Below are positions 27,112 to 38,044 of a stretch of 64,000 bases of DNA, one piece after another. Origin of the DNA: MFD01213-c1 sp963704405 (GTDB taxonomy: Bacteria; Planctomycetota; Phycisphaerae; Tepidisphaerales; Tepidisphaeraceae); contig OY969903.1 of NCBI GenBank assembly GCA_963704405.1, positions 868,001-932,000 on the forward strand. The letters are read 5' to 3'. The notes under the pieces are model-generated. The model was not told the DNA's origin. It ran no database searches and saw only the letters and a program-made list of their open reading frames with translations. Made by a program: the position numbers and the translations under genes. How positions within the stretch are numbered: the stretch's first letter is position 1; every line of letters begins with the position of its first letter.

Positions 27112-28641
27112 ATGGCTTCTCACACACTCGCGCCATTTCCTGAAGAACTGCTCGCCGCCAAAAAGCAGATTCGCGAGCAGGCCCGGGCGTATGGGCTTGA
27201 TTTCTTTCCCGTCATCTTCGAGATGTGCGATTACGAGCAGATGAACCAGATCGCCGCTTATGGCGGGTTCCCCCAGCGTTATCCGCACTGGCGATTTGGG
27301 ATGGAATACGAGCGCCTCCGCAAGCAGCACCATTACGGCCTTGGCCGAATCTATGAGATGGTCATTAATAATGACCCTTGCTATGCCTATCTGCAGGAAT
27401 CCAATCAGCTCGTCGATCAGAAGCTGGTCATTGCGCATGTGTATGGCCACGCCGATTTTTTTAAGAACAACCTTTGGTTCAGCCAGACTAATCGCAAGAT
27501 GATGGATGAGATGGCCAACCACTCCACGCATGTGCGCAAGCACATCGAGAAGCACGGGCAGGATGTGGTGGAGCGCTGGATGGACATCTGCCTGAGCGTC
27601 GAGCATCTGATCGATCCGCACAGCATGTTTCTGAAGCGCGGCTCGATGGATTCGGTGCCCGAGCAGCCCCGGCGGGAAGATCCGGTCGCCAAATTTCAGG
27701 CGAAGGATTATCTCGATCGCTGGATCAATCCACCGGCGCGGCTGGAGGCGGAAGCGAAAAAGATTCGGGAGGACAAGGCGAAAATGCGCCACGCCACCCC
27801 CGCCCATCCCACGCGCGACGTGCTGCTTTATCTTCTCGAACACGCGCGGCTTGAAGACTGGCAGGCAGACTGCCTCTCCATCATCCGCGAAGAAAGCTAT
27901 TACTATGCGCCGCAGGCGATGACCAAGGTGATGAACGAAGGATGGGCATCATTCTGGCACAGCACTTTGATGACGCGGCACTTTGTCGAAGCGAAGGAAA
28001 TCATTGATTACGCCGACCATCACAGCGGGACCGTCCACATGCCTCCCGGAAATTTCAATCCTTATAAGATCGGGATTGAGCTGTTTCGCGATATCGAAGA
28101 TCGGTGGAACAAGGGAAAATTTGGCAAGGAATACGAGGAAGCTGACGACCTTGGCGCGAAGAAGAAGTGGGACAAGGGGCTTGGCCAGGGCCGCGAAAAA
28201 ATCTTTGAGGTTCGGCGTGTTTATAACGACGTGAATTTCATCGATGAATTCATGACCCCGGAATTCATCGAGAAGCACAAATTTTATCAGTATGGACGCG
28301 ATCCGCACACGGGGCAGTTGCGGATCGTCAGCCGCGATCCGGTGCGGATTAAGCAGACGATGCTGTACCACCTGACCAACATGGGCCAGCCGTTCATTTA
28401 TGTGGTCGACGGAAACTATGGCAACCGCGGAGAGCTGTATCTGGCGCAGAAGCACAATGGGCTGGACATCGAAATCAAGTATGCGGTGGAGACATTGAAA
28501 AACGTCTACAAAATCTGGCAGCGGCCGGTCCATCTGCAGGCCCGGATTGACGATGACATGATCCTGTTCACCTTCGCGGGGGATCAGCCCAAGCAGCAGA
28601 CGATTCATGATGACCTGCCGAAGCCGGCGCATCAGATTTAA
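27112..28641 (+). CDS. spoVR: SpoVR family protein
   Basis: 509 residues from ATG 27112; an upstream open frame to 27016 is not coding-like. The SpoVR family signature runs from the start (IREQARAYGLDFFPVIFEMC) through RYPHWRFGMEYERLRKQHHY, CYAYLQESNQLVDQKLVIAH and VYGHADFFKNNLWF, WASFWHSTLMTRHFV. The histidine- and acid-rich block suggests metal binding; the molecular function is unknown. SpoVR (YcgB) belongs to the PrkA-YhbH-SpoVR functional group that is linked to sporulation and stress. All three are in this window on the same strand but separated by five other genes or modules. Confidence 0.9.
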   Translation: MASHTLAPFPEELLAAKKQIREQARAYGLDFFPVIFEMCDYEQMNQIAAYGGFPQRYPHWRFGMEYERLRKQHHYGLGRIYEMVINNDPCYAYLQESNQLVDQKLVIAHVYGHADFFKNNLWFSQTNRKMMDEMANHSTHVRKHIEKHGQDVVERWMDICLSVEHLIDPHSMFLKRGSMDSVPEQPRREDPVAKFQAKDYLDRWINPPARLEAEAKKIREDKAKMRHATPAHPTRDVLLYLLEHARLEDWQADCLSIIREESYYYAPQAMTKVMNEGWASFWHSTLMTRHFVEAKEIIDYADHHSGTVHMPPGNFNPYKIGIELFRDIEDRWNKGKFGKEYEEADDLGAKKKWDKGLGQGREKIFEVRRVYNDVNFIDEFMTPEFIEKHKFYQYGRDPHTGQLRIVSRDPVRIKQTMLYHLTNMGQPFIYVVDGNYGNRGELYLAQKHNGLDIEIKYAVETLKNVYKIWQRPVHLQARIDDDMILFTFAGDQPKQQTIHDDLPKPAHQI

Positions 28642-28724
28642 TGCCGGCACCGGTCCTTCTCGCCGTCAGCGCGCTGGTGGATATGATTGCAGCGACAAAG
28701 AGGGCCAACCGGGAGCGTTAAAAA

Positions 28725-30083
28725 GTGCTGAAATCGATCAACCCCGCCACTGAGCAGCCTGTTGCCGAGTACCCGGAGCTCACCTCATCGCAACTTGAGA
28801 AGAAGCTTCGGCGATCCGAATCCGCCTGGCAGGGCTGGCGGAAATCCACCTTCGCCGATCGCACGCCACACATGAAATCCGCCGCCAATCTTCTGCGCTC
28901 CCGGCGGGGAGATTTGGCGAAGCTCATGACCGTGGAGATGGGCAAGCCGATCGTCGGCGCTGAGCAGGAGATCGACAAGTGCGCAGATGCCTGCGATTTC
29001 TTCGCCGATCAGGCAGAGGCGATGCTTGCGACAGAGGAGATCGCCTCCGATGCCCGCCGCAGTTATGTGCGTTACGATCCGCTGGGTGCGGTGCTGGCGA
29101 TCATGCCGTGGAATTTTCCGTTCTGGCAGGTCTTTCGTTTTGCCGCCCCGAATTTGATGGCAGGTAACGTCGGCGTGCTGAAGCACGCGCCGAACGTCAG
29201 CGGTTGCGCTCTTGCGATCGAAAAGCTTTTTCTCGACGCCGGTTTCCCCGAAGGCGTTTTTACGACGTTGCTCGTCGACACGCACGCGGTCCGCAGCATC
29301 ATCGAGCACCCGGCGGTGTGCGCTGTGACGCTCACAGGCAGCGAGCGCGCCGGCCGCATCGTCGCCGCGGAGGCCGGTGGGGCGCTGAAGAAAACCGTTC
29401 TGGAACTCGGCGGCTCCGATCCGTTCATTATCCTTGCTGACGCGGATGTCAGCGCCGTTGCCACTGCCGCCGCCGCGGCCCGCTGCATCAACAGCGGCCA
29501 AAGCTGCATCGCGGCCAAGCGGTTCATCGTCGAAGAAAAAATCGCCGACGAATTCGAAGCCCAGTTCGCGCTCGCGATGGCCGAGATGAAAGTCGGCGAC
29601 CCCATGCAGCGTGAGACGCAGATCGGTCCGCTCGCCCGCAAAGACCTGGTGGAGCATCTTGCCGATCAGGTTACGCGCTCCGTGAAAGCCGGCGCTCGCG
29701 TCGTTGTAGGCGGGCATCAGCGGGACACCGGCTATTTCTATGCGCCTGCCGTCCTGGCCGATGTGCGTCCGGGCTCGCCCGTCTTTGATGAAGAAACGTT
29801 TGGTCCTGTTGCCGCTGTCGTCCGGGCGGCTGACGATCACGACCTGCTCTGGCTTGCCAATCTTTCTCGCTATGGATTGGGGGCCAGTGTCTGGGGAAAA
29901 GACCTGGATCGCGCCCAGCGTTTCGCCGCCAGGCTGGAAACGGGCAGCGTCTTCATCAACGGCCCCGTCAAATCCGATCCGCGGCTTCCCTTCGGCGGGA
30001 TCAAAAACAGCGGTTATGGCCGCGAGCTTTCATTGCTGGGCATCCGCGAATTCGTTAACGCCAAAACGGTTTGGATGAAATGA
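28725..30083 (+). CDS. Succinate-semialdehyde dehydrogenase-like aldehyde dehydrogenase
   Basis: 452 residues from a GTG at 28725. NAD(P)-binding and catalytic motifs are all there: AIMPWNFPFWQVFRFAAP, TVLELGGSDPFIILADAD (catalytic Glu at about 226) and INSGQSCIAAKRFIVE (catalytic Cys at about 259), PFGGIKNSGYGRELSLLGI. The start NPATEQPVAEYPELT and the general pattern most resemble the Sad/YneI (GabD) branch that oxidises succinate semialdehyde to succinate, though the exact substrate cannot be fixed from sequence. It follows spoVR by 83 bases and may share its transcript. Confidence 0.88.
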   Translation: MLKSINPATEQPVAEYPELTSSQLEKKLRRSESAWQGWRKSTFADRTPHMKSAANLLRSRRGDLAKLMTVEMGKPIVGAEQEIDKCADACDFFADQAEAMLATEEIASDARRSYVRYDPLGAVLAIMPWNFPFWQVFRFAAPNLMAGNVGVLKHAPNVSGCALAIEKLFLDAGFPEGVFTTLLVDTHAVRSIIEHPAVCAVTLTGSERAGRIVAAEAGGALKKTVLELGGSDPFIILADADVSAVATAAAAARCINSGQSCIAAKRFIVEEKIADEFEAQFALAMAEMKVGDPMQRETQIGPLARKDLVEHLADQVTRSVKAGARVVVGGHQRDTGYFYAPAVLADVRPGSPVFDEETFGPVAAVVRAADDHDLLWLANLSRYGLGASVWGKDLDRAQRFAARLETGSVFINGPVKSDPRLPFGGIKNSGYGRELSLLGIREFVNAKTVWMK

Positions 30084-30091
30084 ATCAGAGA

Positions 30092-30170
30092 TCGAACCGC
30101 AGATTTCACAGATGGCGCAAATAATCAATGTGATTTTTTAAATCTGCGCCATCTGCGGAATCTCCGGTTT
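30092..30170. repeat. Palindromic intergenic element
   Basis: Arms accgcagatttcacagatgg and its partner aaatctgcgccatctgcgga run tail to tail around an AT-rich centre (aataatcaatgtgatttttt). Similar cagatggcgcaga-type elements lie at 18559-18580 (part) and other palindromes in the window (2951-3100, 57662-57815). It separates the convergent aldehyde dehydrogenase and membrane-protein genes and may also terminate them. Confidence 0.6.
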
Positions 30171-30188
30171 TAACGCTTCCTCTCCCGC

Positions 30189-30785
30189 CTAAATCGTCCC
30201 GCCCGCCTGCTGCATTTCGATAATCCACTGAGGTGTGTTTGCCAGATACTCCCGAATATATTTCTCGCGGCTGAAGTAATACATCGCCGTTCCGCCTTGC
30301 GCAAAAATAGCGACGGCAACCAGGATTCCATAGACCAGCTTCAGGCAGGTGCGGATCAGGTCTACATATTCGCCGCCGGCCTGTTGCAGCTCCGGTGTAT
30401 TGAGGTCCGCCATCAATCCGCGACCGCTCGCCACATCGTGCAGGCTCCAGAGCGCATAAATAATCAGCGCCACGGCGAACGCAAGCTGGTTGTAACCCAG
30501 CGTGCGCGGCGCTGCCGGATCAAGCCGCCGAATGCGGGCTGCGCCTTTGAATTCAACATACGCGATCGCCCCCATCGCCAGCCCCAGAAGCACACCGCTC
30601 AAGCTCGACAATCCGCAGACCATGGAGATCGCCGCAAAAATCGCAATTGTCCACGCATCACCGGTTGCCACACTTGCGCAGCGGCGGATTTTCTTCGAAG
30701 CCAGCCTTGCCGCCGCCAATTGCTGCTGGACTTCCCCCGGCATGGGGGGAGCGGAGTAAGAGAGCGGCGGGGGGACGGAAGACAC
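30189..30785 (-). CDS. Four-helix membrane protein, function unknown
   Basis: About 198 residues if started at the GTG 30785, 184 from the ATG 30743; the open frame extends to 30914 but that N-terminal part is not coding-like. Helices: WTIAIFAAISMVCGLSSLSG, VLLGLAMGAIAYVEFKG, LAFAVALIIYALWSLHDVA, and LVYGILVAVAIFAQGGTAMY, then a soluble C-terminus (YFSREKYIREYLANTPQWII). A proline-rich cytoplasmic lead precedes the first helix. No family recognised. Start is uncertain. Confidence 0.6.
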   Translation of the reverse strand: MSSVPPPLSYSAPPMPGEVQQQLAAARLASKKIRRCASVATGDAWTIAIFAAISMVCGLSSLSGVLLGLAMGAIAYVEFKGAARIRRLDPAAPRTLGYNQLAFAVALIIYALWSLHDVASGRGLMADLNTPELQQAGGEYVDLIRTCLKLVYGILVAVAIFAQGGTAMYYFSREKYIREYLANTPQWIIEMQQAGGTI

Positions 30786-30936
30786 GGAAGGATTATCGGC
30801 CCTTTTGAGAACAAAAGTTAGAGGTTGAGCGATGGAAATTTTGAACTGGGCCGATCGAAACGGATTGTTGTGCCCATTGCCGAATGAACCAACGTGCCCG
30901 AAGGCCCATGTCACGCCAACGGTTTTTTTACCCTGA

Positions 30937-33900
30937 TCAACTCGCCGTAATCACCCCAAGATTCGTTCCGCCGATCTTCACCTTCTGCAGCGGATGGGCT
31001 GAAACAAACGCACCGGAGCTGACGTTTCCATCCACCTGCAGCGTGCCGAGCGTGCCGGCAACGGTGATATGCGTGTTGGCGAAAATCGAACCGCGTATGT
31101 GGTATTTGTTTCCGCTCAGGCTGCTGATGGTGGCAGCGCTCACACCGTCGCCGAAGTTGCCGCTGACATCGATGCTGCCGTTCATTCCGCCCGGCGAAAC
31201 CAGCGACCCCAGCAGCCCGAACTGGGCCCCGCCGGTGATCTTAAAGCTTTGGATCGCATCATGCTGGCTCGTGATGGTGTGCCCGGCGATAAAATTGCCG
31301 CTGGCGATGTTGAATGATTTGATGACGCCGTTTGCGGTCACGTCGGCGTTCACATTCCCACCGACGAAGCTTGCGGAGAAGATTCGCCCGCCGACGACCA
31401 TGTTGCTGTTCAGGATGTTCCCGCCGGAACCGTCGCTGACAACCTTCATGCTAAGCAGGTCTTGATCCACGGTGATCGCCCCGTCCACGCGGCCAAACAC
31501 ATTCAGCTTGCGAAGCGTTCCCTCCACATGCAGGCCGAGGCTCAGGGCATTGTTGGCCAGTTTGTGATGCTGGCCACCGACGGTAAGCAAATTAAGGTTG
31601 CCTTCAACGGTGAGCAATCCGCCGAGCGAACCGAGCCCGCCGCTGGCGATGATGGTGCCGGCGCTGCCGTGAACGGTAAGCGTGCCGTTCCCAAGATTAC
31701 CGCCGATGAGGAAGTAACCCAGGGCCGTGCGATTGCTTTGGCCGTTGACGACGATGTTGCCGATCACATTCCCGCCGACGACCATCCGGGTGAGGCTCGC
31801 GTTGGCGGTGACGTTGGCGTAAAGATTCCCGCTGATCTTCAGCGACCGGATCAGGCCGGAAGGGCCGGTTGCCTGCACATAAGAATCGGGGATCGGCTGT
31901 CCGGTGCTCGGATCGGTGATCGTCTGTCCAAGATTTCCGCGAATCACGAGCGAGTTGATGGTTCCGGCGACCGAAATTCCGAGTCGGCTTACGCTTCCGT
32001 TGGGGCTGAAGGTTCCGAGATGGCCGGTGGTGATCTGCAATCCGTCGATGATGCCTTTCACGCGCACGCTGTTGACGGCCGCACCGAAGGCCAGCGACAT
32101 GGAATATGTCTGCCCGACCACCGGAATGATCGCCTGCGCCTTAAAGGGCAGCGGCGTCGGTACGAATTCCTGCACGCTGGTGCGCACGGTGGCCGCTGAC
32201 AGCAAGCCGAAGGTGCCCGCCCCTTGTGCCACGACATCCTGGATAACGCCTGTATCGGTGACGCCGGCGACGACAGGCGCTGCCCCCGACACTCCGAGTG
32301 CCACATCCAGATCGTTGAGAATGGTGTTAGGCCCGCCGAAAAATGGATTGATCGTGGTCACTTCGCTGGGGCGCACGTCGGCGGAGTAATCTGCGGTGCT
32401 GGCAAGGCCGCCTTTCCCGGTAGCGACCAGCCCGTCGAGGTCGTCGCCACCCGTGATCGTTATACCGCGTAAGCCGTACCCGCCGGCGGTAATGGTGGAG
32501 GTATGGCCGTTGGTGACGGAAAAAACATCAGTATTTAAGATGCCGAAGCCCCGGCTGCCGACAGTGATCGGGCCCGTATTGTAGCCGGCGATCAGCGATC
32601 CGATGATTCCGCCGTTTCCAGTGATATTGATTGAACCGATATCGAATGGCGCTGCATTCAGAACGCGACTGACCACGGGGATGACTAACCCGCCTCCGTT
32701 GATCCCCTGAGCTTCGCCGAAACCACCGATGGTTCCAATAAAAGCATTGACGATGGAACCACTGATGGAGATCGAGTCGATGCCCGAAGTGATGAAAGCC
32801 GGCGTCTTGTTCACATTTGAATCGGCGTCCAGCGACAGCACGTTGCCGAAGATATTGCCGCCGACGACGGCGCCGATTTTTCCAGTGGCATAGATGCCCG
32901 CAAAGCTGATCGCGCCGGTGCCGGAAGGCAGAACCCCGTCACCAATGCTGGCGCTGAGGATTCGCGTGGCTTCCACATTACCGATGATTCCGTCAAACCC
33001 GCCTGATGGTGTTTTTCCGTCGGCGTTGGCGATCAGGTTCTGAATGGTTCCAAGCAAATCATTCGTTGTCGGTGAACCCGGGGCGACGACAACATTTCCG
33101 ATCGAGCCATTGGCAATGATGCTGACGACCGATCCGAGGAGGTTTACACCCGTGCCCTGTTCCGACTGCGGGTAAGCGCCACCGTAATCGCAGACGGCAG
33201 GATCGCTGCCGGAGTCGCATGCGGCGTAGCGATGCCGATATTCCCTCCTGAGGAGAGCGTCCCGATGCTGCCCGCGCTGGTCACATCGACAAGGTCGCCG
33301 GGCGTATTGTTTGCAACCGTGATGGCGTCGCCCGTCACATTCACATCCAGCACATCAATCGTGGCCGGCCCGTTCAAATTCAGTTCGAGGTCCGTGATCC
33401 CAACGACACCGCTCGCTGTCGTCGTGGCGGCCGACTGCTGCTGAATGGTCACGTTCCCGTTGATATCGGTAGGACCGGCGATGATCGGAGACCCGGCGCC
33501 GACGATTGCGATCGATCCAATTTCCACCGGCGCTGATCCGCCGTTGCCGGTGGCGGTCACGGTAAGGCCGCCGCTGCTGCTGACCGTGATCGGGACCTGG
33601 CCGCCTTTGTCGCGAACAGGGTAGGATGCCAGGGTGATCTGTGGGCCGGTGGTCTGTGTGGTCGTCGTGCCATCGGGATTCGTCACTTGCGTCGATGTGA
33701 CCGGACCCACTGGCGTATACGTGATGGAGTTGCCCGAGTCGTCGGTGACGGTTTCAGGCGTGCCAACGGCAAACGTCGTCGGAAGGATTTGAGTTCCGCC
33801 GAAGAAATTGTCTTTGAAGATCGCGCCACCGAGGCGCATGTACCCAATGTCTCCGCCGGTATTGGTGACGAATCCGGGTCCGCCGGGGCCCAGCGCGCCG

Positions 33901-36210
33901 AAGGAGCCGGTAACGTCGATCATATCGATCTTGCCGTCGTTGCCCGTGTTGTCGGCATTGACCTCAATGAAGCTGGCAAGGCTGGTGGACATGTTTGCAG
34001 CGCGAATGGTGCCGATGCCGCCGTTGGCTGCGATCTGAAGGTAGGTGGTGGAAGCTCCGCTGATGATTTGGAAGCTTCCGCCGATCGGGCTGACGGGGTT
34101 GTCGGCACTGGTAAGATTGTTTTGGTCGAAACGGGTCTGAATCGCCAGGATTCCCGCCGGATCAGTGGCGCTGATCAGGCCCACATTTCCGCGGGGAACG
34201 TCAATCCACGGAATTGCGCCAAAGGATGCGGCAATGTTTTGGCCGTTCGCGTTGACTCCCGCCGCATTCAGCAGGAAGCCGATCGACGGGGCTTGAATCG
34301 TCCGAAGGTCGCCAGAATTGATAAACACCGTAGTCGGCGTGACAGTGCCGGTTACGACTCCCACCACAGCAGGCGACGGACCACCGGCGAAGGAGAGAAA
34401 GTTCGTGCCCGCGTCGATTACACCAAGATCACCCCGGTCGAGGTTGATCGACTTATCAACTCCGGCATCAAAAATTTCCCCGCCGGTGGTGATGGCGCCA
34501 ATGCCCATATCGCCAATGTGCTCAACCGTCAGCGTGTAAGGGATGTCAAAAAGTTCGACGATTCCCGGAGGATTCAATACACCAATTTTGTAGACGCCCG
34601 GCCGATCAGCAGTGAATGCGAATGGGGCATCCACTGAAAGGCCCAAACGGTGGATCCCTTCATCGGAGGCGATGATCCGGCCGTCAGGATCGACAATCTG
34701 GGCCTGCAATAACTGCTGCGAGGTCAGCGTAACCGTCACGCTCTGGCCCGCCAGCAGGGGGACGGCGTAATAGTCGGCCGTTTCCGAAATAGGCGTCCCG
34801 CCCTGGAAGATGCCGGACACGATGCTTTCATAAACGATGTTGCCGTTCAGATCGCGAAGCTCCAGACCGGAATGCGGGTCCACTTCGGCTTCAGAACCGA
34901 GGAACTGCGCCGTTGCCGGTGTGTCATTTGTAAATGGCTGGGGCAGTCGCGGCGCAAGGGTCAGAAGAAGCCCGGTTACTGGATCAACGGCGAATGTCGG
35001 GTCGGGGACTAAGCCGCCTTGAAATATATCACCGACGGGAAACGCGTTGGCGTTGCCCTTATATTCAAGCTCGAATTCCTTGAATAGATTAACGTTGGCC
35101 GCCGCGACAGTGGGATCATGGTGAACGTGGAGCGCGCCCAGCAGGCTGCCATTCAGCGACTTCACCTGCCCAACGGTGCCGGCAACCACGCCGACAAAGT
35201 GCGTAAGATATTGCGGCAGATCCGGCCGGGCGGCGGCAATGGGATCACCGCCAATGGATCCGAGCGTCACCAGGTCCCGCAGGTCACCACCGACATAAAA
35301 ATTGACCGGATCCAGAATCGGGTCTTCCGCAGAAGTCTGGAAGCTCTGGAACACACCCGCTGCATCGCCGGTATAGATCGCCCCCGCATAGAACAATCCA
35401 ACGTTGCCACCCTGGCTCGCCGGGCGTGCCACGCTTCCCGGCGAAGAGGGAATATTGACTCCGCCGAGGATGGCCCCACCGATCAGGAGTTCCCCAATAT
35501 CATTGGGAGTTCCCGTCGAATCGGTCGGTGTCATGTAGACGCCGGCATTCAGGTTGCGCCCCCCGTGCCTGGAAATACCCCCAGCGCCGGTGTTGAGGGT
35601 GCGGCGGTGATTGGAACATTCAAATCCACTTTGGCAATGGTGTGCTTCTGCCCGATTAAGACAGCACCGACGCCAGGGCTGAAGTCAATCGGTGACTTGC
35701 CCACGCCTGCGTTATTGATCGACAGCGGGCCGGGTGAACCGGTAAATGGTTCCATATTGCGGTTGGGGGACGTCAATGAAGGAACTTCCGCAATCGAGAG
35801 CCACGAGGTCGCGGTCGAATGGGTGATATAAATAGTGAACAGATTGGGGACAAATTCCGGCGCATTGTCGGCGGCGGGGAAAAGATCTTCACCGGGTGTG
35901 GGAGCGTCGGCAATCGTGGGAGCCTTGGCGTCGTTGGGATTGGGAACACTGACGCCAACCAGCTCGGCAATAATGTCATGCCACGCCACGCGCACCAGAA
36001 TCTTGGGATGTGCCTGGCTATATTCAATGGAACCGTCAGGGACCGGAGTAACCAGATCAGGCATCAGCCCGATGGTCGTGAGAAGCGTCCGTTGTTCGAG
36101 CGGTTCAATCGCATAGTTTACCGCTCTGGAAAGGGTCTCGCTGACATAGCTGGCGCTGCGGTCATGGCGCGCGCAAGGGCTTTGGAAAAGCGGGAGAATA
36201 ACTTAACCAT
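30937..36210 (-). CDS. Giant secreted repeat protein with planctomycete LE-x-R-x-LL N-terminus (several frame breaks)
   Basis: Approximately 1,750 residues once three -1 breaks are bridged: just after a possible start near 36210 (MVKLFSRFSKALARAMT), in a six-G run near 35560, and near 33178. The N-terminal segment contains IEPLEQRTLLT (36077-36106), the planctomycete motif that precedes many secreted or surface proteins. Most of the body has short hydrophobic strands spaced by Gly/Asp/Asn turns (for example IGGNLGNGTLTVHGSAGTII, GGNVIGNIVVNGQSNRTAL), the pattern of a right-handed beta-helix or adhesin-like stalk. A PPC-like part occurs near 34800-34500 (YYAVPLLAGQSVTVTLTSQQ; YKIGVLNPPGIVEL). 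Surface adhesion is inferred, not shown. Confidence 0.7.
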
Positions 36211-36613
36211 CGGCTTTGGTTGGGGCCGATGGGACGGGCGGCGACGGGGCATGCAGGCTCCTCCTCAACCGACTTGGGAACCGCACTCTTCAAATGTCTC
36301 TAAGGCTTTCGCCTTCAAGACTTTGGAGAATGTCGTCGGGCATGTCGGCTGGATCACTCGGTAGGGACGATAACTCGATGTCTGTCTTCTGATGTTGATG
36401 ACTGGCGGCGTCCAGATGCTGCCCCCGGAGTCCGGGAACACAGAGTCGCGAAGGGTTCTATCACCGGGCCAAACAGGTGTCAACGCAAGGGTAATGCACG
36501 CGACAGTCCGAGAATCTGCCGCCACTTGCGGGTGATGCTTTAGACCCTCCACGCGCCTCCATTTCAGCCCCTGAAACGGGGCTGTCTGACAGGATGCCCG
36601 GTTCAGCGAGACA

Positions 36614-36665
36614 TTTTTGGACAAAAGTGAACATTAGTTGACAAAAGTGAACACTTTAGTGGACA
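36614..36665 (-). repeat. Tandem gacaaaagtgaac repeats, possible insertion-sequence end
   Basis: Two copies of TTGACAAAAGTGAACA-like sequence, 20 bases apart (about 36618-36633 and 36638-36653), followed by gtggaca. On the minus strand this reads TGTCCACTAAAG then tgttcacttttgtc twice, which resembles the multiple terminal repeats of IS21-type elements. No transposase genes are in the window, so it may be a relic end. The rest of the gap 36211-36673 holds nothing I recognise. Confidence 0.4.
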
Positions 36666-36673
36666 TCCGCGCA

Positions 36674-37729
36674 CTACTTCGCAGTAGCCAGCGAGGCACG
36701 TTTCTCGCTGATCTGCTTTAATAGAGCCTTCTGAGGGTCCGCGAATTTCAAAGTTCCTTCTTCCATCAACTTGTCCTCCATTTTCGCCGGATCGACCTTC
36801 TGGTCGATTTCATCCAGGACTTCCTTCGGAGGCATTTGATCCACCTTGCGGGTGTAGACCTTGGTGGATTTCTCGACCGCATCATTGGTGGCGGGGGGGT
36901 TGGTCTGGATGTCGCTCCCGGCAAGCGCCTCGACATATTTGTCAGGCGGATCGGAAGGCTTCTTGGTGCCCGTGCTCGCGAAGATCATCTCCTGCTGGAG
37001 CTTTAACCCTTTGTCCTTCCAGAAGATTTGATTCATCTGCCACAGCCGCTTCGCATTGACCAATCCAACCTGACCCTGAGCGGCTGGGGAAAGGGAAGGG
37101 ACATGCTTCTCGGCATACACATCCACGCGCGAGACGAAGATGCTGTATACGCTCTTAAACAGGTCCTTGCCGTTTTTGCGCCGCTGCGCTCTGCGCCAGA
37201 TGGCGTCTCGGGCGATCTTGTATTGGCGCTCCGAGAAAATCAGCGTGACATTCAGGCTGATGTTCGCCGCCGCCAGTTCTTCCAGCGCCGCCAAACCGGC
37301 GGCCGTCGCCGGCACCTTGATCATCCGGTTCTTATGACCGGCGGACCATTTCTTGCCGAGCTCGATATATTTCTTAGTCGCCTCGGCGGTGGGGGTGGGG
37401 TTCTGCTTGTCTTCCAGCAGCGGATCCAGTTCGAAGCTTACATAGCCGTCGTTGCCGCTCGTCTGTTCCCAGATGGGAAGAAAGACGGCCTGGGCTTCCT
37501 TTACCAGCCGATCGGTCATGTCCCAGGCGATTTCTGAATCGCTTTCTCCTTTATTTGCCAGTTCCGTGATCTGCTCATCGAACTGCCCGGCCTTGATGAT
37601 GTCGGAAACGATGATCGGATTCGACGTCGCCCCGGTCGCGCCTGCCGCCCGGTTTTTTTTCACCAGCGGCGGATCAATGGAGTCGAGCCAGACCTTGGTC
37701 CCGGTAGCGATAAGCGATTTGAGTGACAT
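36674..37729 (-). CDS. tal: Transaldolase
   Basis: 351 residues. The Schiff-base Lys lies in NRMIKVPATAAG (about residue 140); other family markers are GATSNPIIVSDII near residue 35, WEQTSGNDGYVSFELDPLL, ISLNVTLIFSERQYKIA and SVYSIFVSRVDVYAEKHV. Transaldolase transfers a dihydroxyacetone unit in the non-oxidative pentose phosphate pathway. The C-terminal ~80 residues (IQTNPPATNDAVEKST...LLKQISEKRASLATAK) match the longer bacterial form. It is divergent from the alpha/beta hydrolase. Confidence 0.92.
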   Translation of the reverse strand: MSLKSLIATGTKVWLDSIDPPLVKKNRAAGATGATSNPIIVSDIIKAGQFDEQITELANKGESDSEIAWDMTDRLVKEAQAVFLPIWEQTSGNDGYVSFELDPLLEDKQNPTPTAEATKKYIELGKKWSAGHKNRMIKVPATAAGLAALEELAAANISLNVTLIFSERQYKIARDAIWRRAQRRKNGKDLFKSVYSIFVSRVDVYAEKHVPSLSPAAQGQVGLVNAKRLWQMNQIFWKDKGLKLQQEMIFASTGTKKPSDPPDKYVEALAGSDIQTNPPATNDAVEKSTKVYTRKVDQMPPKEVLDEIDQKVDPAKMEDKLMEEGTLKFADPQKALLKQISEKRASLATAK

Positions 37730-38044
37730 AGCGGGTTTCCTTGTTTCTTAAGAAGTAAGTCCGTGAGCATACAGCAAAGCAGTCTATGCGCCATCCAGAT
37801 CGCTGCGTAATGGACCAATATTCCAGTCCCATCATGCCCCTTCGCGTTTGAAAGCGCATCGGGACGGGAACTGCATAGCGCAATGGCTTGTGAGGGTGGC
37901 GCATGATCCTCTCTGAAGGCAGGGGGCAAGAGGCGCATGAATTTGCTCCGTCGCGCTTATAAGCAATCCGGTTAATTTGACTTTACATCGTCCGCATGGG
38001 CTTTGTTACAATTTATGTTCGATTGTTTCTGAGAAGGAGGCCGC
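37730..38044. promoter_or_regulatory. Divergent promoter region between tal and the secreted hydrolase
   Basis: Intergenic gap of 315 bases. On the plus strand TTTACA (37982-37987) and GTTACA (38005-38010) stand 17 bases apart, a weak sigma70-like pair 29 bases upstream of the RBS AAGGAGG (38034-38040) and GTG start at 38045. The RBS is clear; the promoter is a guess from spacing. Nothing else stands out. Confidence 0.35.

Noticed and set aside
33687..34637. 316-codon open frame on the plus strand
   Set aside because: It lies entirely opposite the giant surface protein, and its translation is low-complexity (Arg/Gly/Asp-rich), as expected of the antisense of a GC-rich repeat gene.
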